Shown: positions 1 through 13,339, numbered from the stretch's first letter. The stretch: 64,000 nucleotides of DNA from Balaenoptera acutorostrata (GCF_949987535.1 NC_080067.1:51644910-51708909); one strand, 5' to 3'. Notes: a model not told the origin generated them from the letters alone. Numbers and translations: made by a program.

Positions 1-375
1 TTCTGGAAAAGGCAAAAGTAGAGTTGGTAACCAGATCTGTGATTGTGAGGGGCTCAGGAGGTAGAAGAAATGAAGGCTGGAATAATTGAAAAACAGGGGA
101 ATTTTTAGGGCAGTAAAGCTATTCTGTAAACTATAGTAAGATATTAAACATTTGTCAAAACTAACAGAACTTTGCAACAAAAAGAGTAAACCTTAAGGTA
201 TGCACATTTCTAAAAAAAGTCATTTACAAGCTTGCAGTTGCCAAGATGAAATGCAGAATGTGACAAAAGAATCTAAAAGTATTACAAATATATAAAACAA
301 TCTCACTAAAGGGGAGGTTGAGAGGAAAGGGTGCTGACCTAAGAAATTTTGGAAATGAGTGGAGTCTGTAAGACT
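1..375 (+). repeat. Old L1 3'-end fragment (L1M-like)
   Basis: The wording of this stretch (a phrase like 'ctggaaaaggcaaaag' followed by a 'ggggctcaggaggtagaag' segment and an 'atttttagggcagtaaag' segment) resembles the end of ORF2 and 3' UTR of old mammalian L1 subfamilies. The same phrases recur in better form at 6,595-7,135. It runs off the left edge of the window and is interrupted on the right by a CHR SINE. No reading frame survives. Assignment is by recalled similarity only. Confidence 0.5.
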
Positions 376-387
376 AAAGACAGAAGG

Positions 388-707
388 GGGCTTCCCTCGC
401 GGCACAGTGGTTAAGAGCCTACCTGCCAATGCAGGGGACACAGATTCAAGCCTTGGTCTGTGAAGATCCCACATGCTGCAGAACAGCTAAGCCCGTGTGC
501 TGCAGCTGCTGAGCCTGTGCTCTATAGCCCGCGAGCCACAACTGCTGAGCCCATGTGCCACAACTACTGAAGCCCACGCGCCTAGAGCCCGTGCTCCACA
601 ACAAGAGAAGCCACCACAATGAGAGATCCGCGCACCACAACAGAGACCCACTGCAACCAAAATATAAAATAATAAATAAATAAAATTTTCAAAATAAATA
701 AATAAAT
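388..707 (+). mobile_element. CHR-type tRNA-derived SINE
   Basis: The element begins with a diverged form of the CHR head (gggcttccctcgcggcacag) followed by a tRNA-like region with A-box and B-box sequence (gattcaagcc), a CHR body, and an AATAAATAAA-type tail. It is flanked by perfect 12-bp target-site duplications, aaagacagaagg at 376-387 and 708-719, which fix both ends. The many substitutions against the copies at 23.6 and 59.8 kb suggest it is older than they are. It is inserted in or beside an old L1 remnant. Confidence 0.88.
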
Positions 708-719
708 AAAGACAGAAGG

Positions 720-1229
720 AACTGCGTGTAAGCAATGTACCTGAGTTAATAAAGCTGTTCACCACAGGATTATGGGTTAACAGGTCTGATACTACTAAAC
801 GCATGTACTGGAATTCAGTCATTACATAAATAGATGGTGGATTGTGTGCCAGGTTTATCACTGTTAGAGTGAGAGTTTATGAGTCCATAACTGTCCATGT
901 GGTGTTAGTTTAGGTTAGTTTAGGTTAGGTACATCAGTATGAACTCATTTTCCAGCTAAATATAGATATAGATGGTTATATATATGCATACATATAATTT
1001 GGATTATATATGTATATAGTTGTATATACATATATATCTTGCTCTGTCAACTGAGAGGGCCTAGAAACATCCACACAACAGTAGCAACAAGCACACCTAA
1101 TGCTCAGATCTTGGTTTCAACAGCATTCTCCAATAAAAGGATTCAGGGCTCCTTGAATAAATAACTAATTCTAGGACTGGGGAAGGAAATATACTATATG
1201 AGCCTGTACTATTGTGTAATGATGGAAAG
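720..1229. other. Unassigned AT-rich DNA with simple repeats
   Basis: No gene or recognisable repeat family is seen. It contains a short run of three gtttaggtta-type units around 903-930, loosely telomere-like but too short and irregular to mean anything. There is an alternating A/T-rich tract at about 958-1,037. Confidence 0.5.
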
Positions 1230-2150
1230 TAAGAAGGTGCAGGAAAAAAATACACACAGGGATAGTTGTCAAAGGGATATTGGAGCCAACTGAAAGAGCA
1301 CCCAATGGCAAAAGCTAGAACAATCTGAACAACAAAATAAGTAAAGCAATAATGGATTATAACTTAAAGTATAAAGTAAGTATCCATGATTTCAATTTCA
1401 TATTTACAAATTATTGAATAAATAAATAAATAAATAAATGAGGGAGAAAAACTCAATCTTCCGTGCAGAAGAAGACCAAATAATTGACATAATCCACCCT
1501 TAATGGTGTGGAACATAACTCCTCAATCCTTAAATGTGGGCTATATATAGTGATCTTCTTCCAAAAGTACAGTATGGAAAGGGGATAAAAAAGAATAACT
1601 TTACAGTAAAGAAACTTCATAAACACTGCATCAAGCCAGGTAATCAAGGTTATCATCAACAGTGATAATTCATAGTGATGTACCCTTGATATGTGATATT
1701 TCTGTGGTCTTCCTCCCAAAAATACACAACCCCTTTCTAATTATGAGAAAAATATCAAACAAATCCCAGTTTAAGGACATTCTACAAAATATCCAACTGG
1801 TAGTCCTCAAAATTACCAAAATTGTGAAAAATAAGGGAAGTCTAGAGACTGTCACAACCAAGAGAAGCCTAACTAGATATGATAATGAAATGTAATATGA
1901 TATCCTGGATAATATCCTTCCTAGAACATCAAAATAATATTACGGGAAACTGAGGAAATCTCAATAAGGTATGAACTTTAGTTAATAATAATGTATCAAT
2001 ATCTGTTCATTAATTATAATAAATGTAACATAATAATGTAAGATGTTATTGTAGGAGAATTTGAGAACAGGGTATATGGTAATTATTTGTATTATTTTTG
2101 CAATAATTTTATAAATCTAAAACCATTTTAAAAGAGTAGTAAAAAAATCA
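1230..2150 (+). repeat. Old L1 3' UTR remnant (L1M-like)
   Basis: Several phrases match the general pattern of 3' UTRs of old mammalian L1 elements: 'gacattctacaaaatatccaactgg', then a 'ctgtcacaaccaagag' segment, then 'tggataatatccttcc', then 'tttagttaataataatgtatcaatat' and 'aatgtaagatgtta'. An (AATA)n tract at 1,415-1,439 is internal. The small overlapping open frames on both strands (about 1,450-1,900) have no coding character and are accidental. Confidence 0.5.
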
Positions 2151-4767
2151 GTGCAATAAATACAAAACAAACAAAATCCAGTTCAAGTGTTGAAGTCTGA
2201 GAAATATAGCATATTTACAAACTCCTCTTAGACAATCAAAATGCACACTGGCACCTAGAATCCCTGAGAATTTCTATGGAATAGACAACTTTTTAATTAT
2301 TAAATCCAACAATTTTCTTTCCTTATGATAACTTTTAAGTTTTCTGTGGATGTAATATTATAAAATGATAAATTAGGGCCCCCTTAAGCCCAGAACTGAG
2401 ATTTGGATATATGAAATATTAGTTTGTGTACACTGTCTCCCTCACCCTAAACACCAAACATAATAAATATCTGATTTTATAGGGATAGAAATTATCTGAG
2501 TAGAGAATACACCATAATTTATCAGTGCATAGATCTCAGTAATACACAAGAATGCTTAGAAACTTCAGCTGGGTAGTAATGATGAGAGCAAAAACTAATC
2601 AAATTGCAGTGAAATGGGTTGTTTAGACTCTCTATACCCAAGTGAGAAACAATTATAAAGCTGAGAGTCAGACACACGTGAGTCAGATGAAGCAATAAGA
2701 CTGAAGGCTGGAGGGGAGTAGATAAGGTTCCAGTTACGGGGGGTGGTTTTCTGTGAACTCTGGGGAGGAAAACAGTAAGTACAAACTAAAAGAGTGGTCC
2801 CTGCCGTAACTCAGAACACAAATGACACCGCTAAGGGTTCCTATGACAGACCACAGAAAAGGGCGTTTTGTTTCTTTACCTACTTTTGAGAAGAAAGATG
2901 AGCAGCAGGGCTCTGGGGAACAGTGAAAGCAATGGGAGGTAAGGACCCAGTGGTCCACGACGCGGCAGTAAGTAGAGTGCAGGAACAGTGGCTGAAATGA
3001 GGTATCAGCTGAGCTGTGGTCTATGGAAGAGGGGCAGTGGGGTGAGAAACATGCTGGGATGAGCACTTTAAATGGCTCATTGCCAAATGTGGTACTACTG
3101 GAACCAAAGAGAAGCAGCAGATGGGGACCTGGAGGAGACCAGAGCAGTCAGGTGAGCAGTGCGCTGAGAGAAACATCAAACTGGATGAGTCCCCTGACTT
3201 GAAGTTTCCAGGAATGTCCTAAATGAAAGAAATCATGAAAGTTCCTCAGAGGGGTATTTTCTGTGCATGTGTATGTGTGAAGGGAAGTGGATATCAAACT
3301 CATAAAATCCAAATCTAGATGTTTATGATGTACATTTATAACATCAGGAGAGTGAGGCCTAGAGACCTTTGTTTTATAATGAAAACTTGATTTCCAATTA
3401 AAAATTAAATTATTCTCTAAATTAAAGGATGTCAAAAGGCTAAGCATTTAGAGTTTTCCCGACTTCTTTATATAGCTCTTCTGCCTCTTCCTTTTATGTC
3501 AGCATGTCTATGTTTAGGAGTATTGCCTTATGTTCCAAGTTTTTAAATAAGCTTATTAATTAGTCATTCTTCTACACTTAATTGTTAATTATCAAACTCT
3601 ACTTGAGTCTCTACAGATATTTCCAAACTTTTTACAGAGTACAATGCACCAGCTCTTAATACTACCAGGAGCTATTGACACTTGTTTCTGACTTGTGAAC
3701 ATGTTCTAGATGATTACAATTCTGAAAGTCAGAGGCAGATTATTACCATCAGTTAACTGTAAGGCACTATTGATTATATTTTGATCAAGATAGTTATGTG
3801 TACAAGCGTATAACCAAATGATTAAATTTCCAAGGAATTCAATTTTAATCATGGGATTTCAGCTAGGCTAAAGGCCAAGATATGAATCAAGTCCAGGGTT
3901 ATATGCAGAAGAACTTGAGATGGAAAGGATAGATTCCTATATTCTTTGGAGATAATATTTTAACATAAATGACAAAGTAGTAAATAGTTCTAATATATAT
4001 TGAGGAAAATTTTTCTTGCAATCACCCTTTTAGGAAAAAAGTGTTTTGATAAAGTATGTTTTTAAGCTTTAGCAGGGTGAATTTGCAAAGTGCTAACTTA
4101 CATGGATTGACTTGATAAGCACTATGAAGAAACATCATTCTCTCAAATATTTCAGCAACAGCTCGTGAATGCTTGATACTTATTCAGCAGAAAAATGGTA
4201 TTTTATTGTACAAAAAGCAAGAAAAATTCACATGCAGTTCCCTGGGTATGGATAAAATAAATATTCATATTCAACTAAATTCATATAGTGTGTAAAATGA
4301 TTGATAACAGATCTTTCTTGGGTTCAAGTCAGGCTAGAAGGTGAAATCCATTTTTAATTCCCAAAAGATCAGTTTAACAAGGCAAGAACTATTTTTGACT
4401 GCTAACAACCAAGGAGAACTAGACCACCCACCGTATTCTCCCACAGTAACATTCTCATCAGCTGGTTTCTGGTTGTTCCTTCTGTTTTCTGTCCTCAAGA
4501 GCTGTAGTAAAGATTTTCACTAGAACACTTGGTTCAGTAGTTCTGAGATTACATGAGATGGACTGCGTAGACTACGTATATGAGTTATGACAAAAATCAC
4601 ACATTTTACCTTGATTGCCAAACTTGTAGCTTCAATTCTCTATTTTAGGTAGTCTGAGCAAAATTACAGTGTGAAACATAAAAGAAAACATATTAAAAAG
4701 TAGCTTTGTATCACTGAAATTAGCAATGTATAATGAAGAGAAATGATGTTTATTGAGTGATATAACA
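2151..4767. other. Unassigned region, no gene seen
   Basis: Mostly AT-rich DNA without a recognisable gene. A comparatively G-rich patch at about 2,690-3,180 carries a chance open frame on the minus strand (about 110 codons) with no recognisable domain. I could not place it in a repeat family. Confidence 0.45.
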
Positions 4768-4925
4768 GCCTCACAAAATATATTCCTGATTCAGTTTAAC
4801 CTTTATCACAAGTGGTTTAAAGAAATTACTATTACCCTAATATAGAAATGAGGAAATTGAGGCCTAGGTAAGTTTTCATTTGTAGCAAATCTAGTCTCTG
4901 GCTACCAGGCCCAAGTTTGATTGTA
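4768..4925 (+). repeat. MIR-like SINE fragment
   Basis: The succession of 'cctcacaaaat', 'ttactattacccta', 'gaaatgaggaaattgaggccta' and later 'ctggctaccaggcc' follows the core and 3' half of mammalian MIR. It is heavily diverged. Confidence 0.5.
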
Positions 4926-4959
4926 TGTGTAAGTAATAATGATGCCTATGCACATAGTT

Positions 4960-5095
4960 TTATATTATATTATGTATATATATATATATATATATAATAT
5001 ATAAAATACATATGTATGTGGTCATTTCATATATATCATGTATACCTCATATATAGATAGATATAGATTATACGTATAGATATAGATATAGACCC
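4960..5095. repeat. AT and GATA-type simple repeats
   Basis: A (TA)n tract at about 4,973-5,003 is followed by interspersed atagata units at about 5,050-5,091. The short minus-strand open frame here is low-complexity and not a gene. Confidence 0.8.
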
Positions 5096-6594
5096 AGATG
5101 GATACACTAGATAAGGTCCATTACCCAGACATATTTTGTAATGAATGCAACTATACACATTTAGTGATATCAATTGTATAATATAGTCGCACCTAAAATT
5201 ACATTCAACAGACCTGGAATAATTTATAATATGTAAAAGTACTCTTTTATTTGATCTAGAGTGTTTGTTATCATCTATTACGTTAACCACTTTAAATTAC
5301 CTAATTAAACCATACTATTAACTACTTATAGGTATACAAAATAATAAAAGCAATTTCTTTTTTATTGTGCGGGCATTCTAGTGGAAATGTGTTTACATTT
5401 TGCGATATTTGGATAGGCAATAATGTCTCCTTGTGAATTATGAGTCTATGTTTTAAATGAGAACATTATTGTAATTATAGAAACTCTTAAATGGAATATA
5501 AAAGCTAGCAATGTAATTTTATTGTAATGATCTCAGTTTAAAGAAATACAGCTATCATCTTAAAGCTAGTAAGATTTCAATCATTGTGCTTCCCAGTACA
5601 AAAGCATCCAAATCTAGAATGCCTGCATTTTTCCCTGGAGACAAAGCAAAATTACTGAAGCAATGATAACAGAGACCATATCCAATAACTCTTATAGAGA
5701 ATGAGTAGATTTACAGTCTCATTTGCCCAACCTCTCAAATTTAGACTTGTACATGGTCACAAAATCAGGCATCTACACAGGTTCAGTGAGAGACTCAACT
5801 TCTCTCCCCACCAGCATAAGGTCCTGTCCAAGGTGTCACAGTACCAAAAATTACACAATTAGAAATGCATTCCTTTGAGAAAAGAAAAATCATCTCATTT
5901 ACAAATGGCAGATACTCCTGAAATGTTTACTGTATTGTCACCAGCATTTTGACATAAGTTAACATATTACTCTATTCTCTTAGACAAGTGACTTAGATCA
6001 ATATGAAGTTGCCTAGAGCCAAGACAGAGAAGTGGAAATTGGAAGGAAAGAGAAGATATGCATTAGATAAAGGTCTTTTAATTGCATGTGACTAAAATAA
6101 AAGTAGCTTAAGCAAAAGATGAATTATAAAGGCAATGGGGTGTCTCACAGAGCACTAGGAAAACAGTATAACTAAGCCTTGGGAAGAACACAAACAAGGA
6201 ATTCAGTGAAAAGACTATTTTGCTATCTTCCACCTCTGCTATTCTCTAGTCATTTGCTTTATTATTTTTTCTCTGAAGACCCATCATATGGTTCACATGG
6301 CAGAAAGGTTGAGAGCAGAGAGCATCTAGTTTTACATCTTTTATGAACAGCTTATACAGCTTCAGCCTCCAGAAAAACTACACTACCCTGCCTCTGTCTC
6401 AATGCCCAACCTTGTTAGGGGAGAATTATGGTCTCCTCTTAAATGTGGAGTCCAACTTTGATCAGCTAGTTGTATATATACTTAGTTCCAGTGCAAAAGT
6501 CATGTATTCTTCCAGTAGAGAGAATTACAAAATTCTAGAAAATTACAGGTAGAAAGTTTATGTAATCTCCTCTAATCCAATCTCAGCACTAAAA
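5096..6594. other. Unassigned AT-rich region
   Basis: No gene, RNA or recognised repeat can be supported. Only short chance reading frames occur. Confidence 0.45.
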
Positions 6595-7135
6595 AGAAAT
6601 GAGCTATCAAGCCATGAAAAGATATGAAGAAATCTTAACGCATTCCGTTAAGTGAAAAAAGCTGATCCGAAAGGCTACATATTGTATGATTCCAACCATA
6701 TGAAATTCTAGAAAAAGCAAAACTATGGAGACAATAAAAAGATCAGTGGTTGCCAGGGGTTTGGAGAAGGGAAGTATGAGTAGGTAGAGCACAGAGGTAT
6801 TTTTAGGGCAGTGAACACTCTGTGTATGCCACTATCATGATGGATATATGTCATTATACATTTGTCTAAAACCACAGAATGGCCAACACCAAAAGTGAAT
6901 TATAATATAAACTACAGGCTATGAGTAATCAGGATGTGTCAATGTAGGTTCATCAGTTGTACCAAGTATATGTATCACTCTGGTGGGTGATGTTGATAAT
7001 GGGGGAAACTATGCAATATATAGGTGCAGGGTGTATATATGAACGCAGTACCTTCCAGTCAAATTTTCTGTGAACTTAAAACTAATCTAAAAAAATTGAA
7101 ATCTTGAAATATGAAAAATAAATAAATAAAATGTA
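6595..7135 (+). repeat. Old L1 3'-end remnant (L1M-like)
   Basis: A decayed ORF2 terminus can be followed in the phrases 'gccatgaaaagatatgaag', 'aagtgaaaaaagctgatccg' and 'ctacatattgtatgattcca'. A 3' UTR follows with 'atcagtggttgccaggggt', 'tcatgatggatatatgtcat' and 'ctgtgaacttaaaactaat', ending in an A-rich tail with AATAAATAAATAAA. This is the usual order of an old L1M 3' end. Confidence 0.6.
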
Positions 7136-7289
7136 TCAAAAAGAAAAATATAGTAACATTTCCACCAAGAGTTATCAGACTGTGTATTTGTCCACATACA
7201 TACTCAACAACACTGAATACAATCGTTATTTCTATTTTTTGCCAAGTAAACACGGAATTTCATTTGTTTGAATTTGTGTTTATTCAAAT

Positions 7290-7930
7290 ACAAGTTAGAT
7301 GGAAAATTTCTTATTACTGGATCTGTGGTCCCTAAGACCAACCTCAGGTTCAATAACTTGCTAGAAGGACTCACAGAACTCAGGAAAGCTGTTATACTCA
7401 TGATTATGGTTTACCACAGAAAAAGCACACAGATAAGAACCAGTAAATGTAAAAGATGCATAGGGCAGAGTCCAGGAGAGAGTAGGCTCAAGCTTCCAAT
7501 TGTCCTTTCCTAGTGGAGTTGTGTGGACAGCACTTAACTCTTCCAGCAATGATGTGTAACAACACCTACAGAGTATTACCAGCCAGGGAAGCTCATCTTG
7601 GCCTTGATTTCCAGCATTTTTACTGGGGGTAAGGTGGCCATGTAGGCATGGAGCACTCACTTTTCTGACTTTAGTGACTCTTTCTCCAGCCTCTCCAGAG
7701 GCCATACTGATACAGCATGGCCCCAGGACCCCTTAATAAATTACATTGTTATCAGAAACTGTCTGAATTGGCCCAAGGACCCCAGGATTACAAATACACT
7801 ATTAACAAGCAAGATATTCCAAGGGTTTAGAGATTATCTCCCAAAAACTGAGCAGGGCCAGAGTTTGAATATCCCAGCTTACTGAGTGAACTCTTAACTG
7901 CCTAAGCCACCCCCTTGGGTCCTTGGACTG
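7290..7930. repeat. Ancient LTR-like dispersed repeat
   Basis: Phrases such as 'gctagaaggactcacagaactc', 'atgattatggtttaccacag', 'agcttccaattgtcctttcc' and 'ctccagcaatgatgtgtaaca' match a widespread old mammalian LTR family that I remember but cannot name with confidence. AATAAATTAC near 7,735 could be the relict poly(A) signal. The overlapping open frames on both strands are chance. Confidence 0.45.
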
Positions 7931-9654
7931 CACAGATGAAAAACTTTTATGTAGTTCAATCTTAATATTGAAATATTTATCTAGAATTCATTGAGATCCT
8001 TCCTAATCTAATAGTTTTGTGCAAATTGTCAGCATTAACCAGCAAATTAACACTAAATGTAGACAAACACAAAGAGCTAAATGACCTAAAACTAATAAAA
8101 GTTATGGTTGGGAGAAAATTGAACCTAAAATCTCTAGTCATAAACCTATATTCTTTTGCCTGCTTAAAAGTTGCCTATATTAATGAGCTTTGGACATTTT
8201 TATCCTTGAAAAATGGCCCTCCAGCTGGCATGGATCAATAGCTTTGATCTCCCAACACCAGAATGTGCCAGATGCACAGCCAAGGCAGCTGTGGACACTG
8301 GCATCTGTGCAGTGGGAAGCTTGTGAAAAGTCAGGTCCAGCAGTGACCTTGCTCTGCTCAGCAGGCACCTGGGTTACCCTAAACCCTGAGGAAATATCAG
8401 TGCCCAGACCCATTCAGGTCACTCTGCAGCAGGAAAACCAGGCCAGTAATACTCTGCACAGAGGATTCCAGGCTGTGCAGGTCCAGACTGTTCTCTGTGC
8501 AAGGGTACCCCACCAAAGGGAAAAGATGAGAATGAGTTCTAGCCTGTTCCTCACTTGTTAACTTTGTGTTGGCATATGAAGCACTGTTTGGAAGGAGGGT
8601 CATCTTTTCCTAATTCTCACGGGAGGTACCATATGTACTAGCAATAGCCCTGAGTGGAGAAGGACACCCTCTTAGTCTCTTCGAGTTGGCCATATGAGAG
8701 GAAGCCAATCCCCCTCTTCTTCATAAAATCCTTGTCAAAGAATGAAAGATTGAAGCCAAATTTTGCTTGGATATTAAAAGTAAACTAATGTTAAATTTGT
8801 GCTAAAAATAATAACAGAATTCTAAGATTTTCCCCCAGTCAAATGTTCCATTTTGAACAAAAATAATCCTTAGTTTATGCTAATATTCTGATGCCCATGG
8901 GTACGTTAATCTAACAAAGAGTGAAAAAGGTCAGGATTTTTTATGAAATGTCACGCAATGCCAAATTAACAAAACTTAATGTTACCTTAAAGTAATCATC
9001 TTGTGTAGCAAAATGTTTGGAATCTATTCCAATATACGTGAATTTCTTGGTGGAGTCCCATCAATGTGGGTTGAAGTATTAATGATGTCCAAGTGTAATA
9101 ACATCTTTGTATGTTCCTTTTGCTGTTTTTTGAAGTGGTAATTATACCGACATTGGAATATAATTTTTACAAATATGATACAAGTTCATGGCCATGCTTA
9201 TCTCTGTCCATGCACCATAATTTTCTTTTTCCCTTTAATGGCTTATCTCCACCAGAACCATATATTGCATTCCTTTTGTTTTCTTCCAGGAAAATCCAAC
9301 TGTTTCAAAACCCTTATGCTGCCAGGAATATTTTTAAAGTCAAATGATTTTGTAGGTATTTTAATTTTAAGTGATTTTATGATATATGATTTTATGGTTT
9401 TATAATAGATAATATAAAGCTTTTTCTGCACTGTCTTATGTTTTGAATCATTTCAACTGCATCACAGATTTCGTTAATCTTTAAAGTTGAATGTGCCTGT
9501 GTTTTCATTGAATAATTATCAAGAAAAAAAGTGCGTAAGTCTCTTACATACTTCTAATAATTTATAACCTACTTAAAATATTTGAAGTGATTTACAAGTT
9601 AGAAAAAATGCCAAATAGAATAATATAAATATAACTATACAGAAGAATATAATA
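7931..9654. other. Unassigned region; GC-richer patch at 8,210-8,560
   Basis: No recognised gene. The patch around 8,210-8,560 is distinctly richer in G+C than its surroundings and is open on the plus strand for about 120 codons (8,190-8,561), partly on the minus strand too. I see no domain, signal peptide or homology I can name, so I do not call a gene. Confidence 0.4.
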
Positions 9655-9890
9655 TTAACAATGTGCCAGGGACTGTACCTAGTGTTTTCCATTTTTTTTC
9701 TCCTTTAATTCTCACAACTCTATTGTATATTAAGCATTAGTCTCTCCATTTATGAAATGAAAACTAAGGCTCAAGAAGTATAAGTGATGCACTCAGGATC
9801 AGGCAGCCAGAATATTCCAGAAGCAAGGCCCACACATAGGTCCCTTTAGTTCTAATCCCTGCTTCCCAAAACATAGCATTATGCTGTCTC
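9655..9890 (+). repeat. MIR-like SINE fragment
   Basis: The sequence runs through 'atgtgccagggactg', 'ttaattctcacaactct', a diverged 'tatgaaatgaaaactaaggctc' and 'gatcaggcagccag', the order seen in MIR elements. Confidence 0.55.
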
Positions 9891-10867
9891 AGAAACCAAC
9901 TAAAAGGGTGTTTCTGATCTCTTTATGTACAATGTAGCACTTGTGTTTTCTTTTAGTATCATTTGAAATTTTAAAATACATCTCCTTTCCTGACTAACAT
10001 CAAATGAAAATTAACGTTTCTCAAACCATAGTCTGTGAGCCATCCAAACGAGAATGAACTGAGTGTGGTATTTAAAGTGCAGGTACAGGATTCTCCTCCA
10101 GATGTACTGTATCTATTTCTCTTGGGTGGGGTGGGGGGAAGGAGTGGAGGAGTGTATGTACTTTAAAAATGTTCCTCCAGATGACTCTTATGAGTGCCAA
10201 AGTTTGAGACACACTGTTTGTAAATGATATTCTAACAGAGCGCCTCAAAGAAATGCCATTGCCATATGTCTTTTACGCAAAATTCAGCAAAGCCTGTGTA
10301 CTATTACAACATTTCTAGTTTTGTCAGGCTCTATATCTCTATGTTGATGTATTCCAATCCCATATCATCTGAAGTTATCAGGTTATCAACATTTTGGCTT
10401 TGACATTATGGTGATTTGTCTACTTGTTTCCTGCTATTATGAGAGCTATGACTATTCCTCTTTTTTTTCTCCTTACCTTCTCCCTTCTTTCCTTCTTATT
10501 TTCTCTTTTTTTAATGTTTGTGGACAAATAATTCAGCTGAAATTCCTCCTTGAGTATATTTATGATGTTCTCCGAAAATGTTCACATTTATTCCTTCTCT
10601 CTTTGCCTCAGAAATGAGTGCCGGTCACAAACGATTTTTTTCTTATTTAGCCACTGACTTAGTCTAAAATTGAGTTTATATCACAAAGCCATAAGAATCA
10701 TCATTATTATTGTGATTATCGGCCCTACTGAAAAAATAATTAAGCAAATACAAATAAGTCATTCCAACACTAACATAATACTTCATTATCATGGTCGTTA
10801 GCATTAATATTAATAACTAAATATCACAGGATAAAATAAGAGACAATATTTTAACTACGTATTGTCA
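9891..10867. other. Unassigned AT-rich region
   Basis: No gene or repeat can be supported. A T/C-rich stretch lies at about 10,457-10,513. Confidence 0.45.
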
Positions 10868-10895
10868 AACACACACACACACCCACACACACACA
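10868..10895. repeat. (CA)n microsatellite
   Basis: A CA-dinucleotide run with one CC interruption. Confidence 0.95.
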
Positions 10896-10979
10896 GAACT
10901 GACATTCACAAGATTTATAGAACCCTGATCAGATTTCTGTTGCATCCCTGAGTATGCAAAAGAAAAAAAAACAATCCAC

Positions 10980-11300
10980 CAGGCATCCAGCCTCAGCACT
11001 TTCCCTCCACGAGAACAAGCCTCATGTCCCACCTGCTATTTTAATCCCTGTGGAGGAGCACAGTCTAATCAGGCTCAGGCAGCTTTGGCCGAGTTATCCG
11101 CGCTAAGGGCATAACATTAAACCATAATTCAGCGAAGGCGTATCTGTGGGGGGCAGAGATACCACAATTCATTTACTTTGCTTTGTGATGATCTAGCTTG
11201 ATATGATGGTAGAATTTGAATCCAGGAAAATAAAAATGCAGCGTGTCTTTTCCTGAGTCTCTCAAGTATCAGCCTGTTCAAGTAATCCATTGATAAATGT
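10980..11300. other. Non-repetitive block, possible conserved noncoding element
   Basis: This stretch shows no repeat hallmark and keeps several CpGs (for example around ccgagttatccgcgctaagg at 11,089-11,108 and cagcgaaggcgt near 11,130) in a strongly CpG-depleted neighbourhood. It is followed by a 'gatgatctagcttgatatgatgg' segment. Retained CpG and non-repeat composition in a gene desert are compatible with a distal regulatory element, but this is inference only. Confidence 0.25.
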
Positions 11301-13339
11301 TAGATCACCTCAAACTCTGATTTAAATTGTTCAAGTCTTTATAGTACAGTATTTATATCTTTTGAAACAATATGCACAGATATTAAGTAATAGTGTAGCA
11401 TCTGGGTATACGAAGATAACTCAGTAGTCGTTCTGTTTGAGAGTAAAGATGCTCAGAAAATAGCATCTTAAAGTCAATCAAACTCGGTGAGGTTAATGAC
11501 AATGTAATTATAGAATTACAAACTCACAAGTTCCAAAAGGAAAATTTGTTAGTATTTCTGAATCTTCACACTTGATTTCTTTCCTTGATACATTCTCATA
11601 CATTTACTCCACCCTGTGACCAAGAATACCCTCAGCGCTCAAGAAAATACTCCCATTTGTCACTTCGAAATTTTGGTTTTGTAATAACATGTCACTGATA
11701 CATGGAAATCTTTCTTCCTGGAGGAACACCTCCCTCTCCCAAGGAAGAAACAGCTGAATAATAAAGGATTTCAGAACAAGAAATCAGCACACTGGAGTGA
11801 AAAGCCTCTATTTTTTTGGACAACACAGATTTCACACCAGCTATATCTGAGATTCAGGAACATAATTGTTTGAACCTGTCTCTCCTTGCTGAAATCGTCC
11901 TTCCTTTAGCATGGCTACAACCTCCCTGCATATGACAGTTGCCCCATCTCTTAAAGCTGTCACTGGGACGTCTCTGGTCATCTCAACTGTGATCTCATAT
12001 CATTTACCTCTCCTGTACTATGGTCTATTGGGTTTCCTCTTCTTTTCAGTATCTCTCATCCTGTCCCTTCAACTGCAGTCTTTCTTTTCTGAAACAGATC
12101 TCATAGCTGTCTTTTTGCTCATTGTAGCTGGCAACTTTTAGACAGCTTAAAGCTCACACCAATCAGCAAAGAAACTAGACTAAGTGGAGTGAGTGCAGAA
12201 TACTCTAAAATATGAAGGCCTGTGATTCCTGTAGTTCACTATAAAGCCATCAGATCTGAACCAAACACCACACACACACACACACACTGAGAAACAAACA
12301 AACAAAAAAAGCAAATTAGAGATCTCTGTTTTTGTAGTAACGAAGAATAGAGAGAACTGACAAACTATTAACATCTTTTAATAATTTAAATAATAGTAAA
12401 ATCTTGGTAAAGAAAGACTAAAGATCTGGTCATGTGTGCCAGTTATTTGCTTGTTAAAAACTCCAGCATACCCATGGAAATCAGTTTTATTTTAAGAAAA
12501 GTGAAAGGTTTATTAGAAAATTCCCTTTGACTGGCCACTAGTAAATTAAGAAACTTTTTCACAGAAAAAAATGGAATCTTCATAAGTCCATTGTATTTTG
12601 CTTCTATGTTTTTGTATGATTAACACACAACACTTTGTTCTGTAAGTGCCAAAATAGGTTTCAGCTTTTCAACTGAGAAGTGGAATAACCCTCCAGACAC
12701 AGTACTTCTGCCCTAAAATTTATCTTGAAATAAGCTAGACACCAACTCAACTCATGATATAAAGCCAATTCACAGAACTGTTTGGTCTTGGTTTCTAAAT
12801 AGCTGGGATCAAGTGTTTCTCCTCCCACTGATAACCTTGCGCTCTCAATCCAAATAAATCAACCATAGCAGTTCTATCTCTTTGCCTGTGACAAAGGAAT
12901 GATGGCCATTTGTTTTAATTTTATGGGAAAGCATAATGTTGGCTCATAATCAGGGACTCAGTAAACGACTTTTGAAACTGGATATATAATCTGTTGAGGC
13001 ATCCCTACAAATCCTCGGCTTGATTTTAAGTGAAATATTATGAGTGACTTTTTAAAATTTAAATAGCCATGCCCTATTGTTCTTCATCTTGAGTAAGCTC
13101 CAAGAGAGATATGAGAACCACTGCTGATGATATTTGACAAGAAATTACATTATGGATCATGCTATGTTTATGGTGTGGTGTTTTTTAATTTACAGAGATG
13201 ATGTAAATTAAACAGTAATGTCTTTGCTTCTTTAAAGAATTCCAATGAGATTGCACAGATCTGAATATAAGGATATTATCTCAATTGTGACTATTGTCAA
13301 GAATTTAATTATTATTTGTTTTTTGCCTCCACAAATTAG
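11301..13339. other. Unassigned region with a (CA)n tract
   Basis: No gene is recognised. A (CA)n microsatellite lies at about 12,266-12,288. The 76-codon plus-strand frame at 11,911-12,141 is hydrophobic and leucine-rich but has no recognisable family and no supporting context. Confidence 0.45.

Noticed and set aside
903..930. Interstitial telomere-like repeat
   Set aside because: Only three irregular gtttaggtta units; not TTAGGG arrays.
2734..3066. Minus-strand frame of 110 codons
   Set aside because: Cys/Ser/His-rich reverse reading of a purine-rich stretch; no domain.
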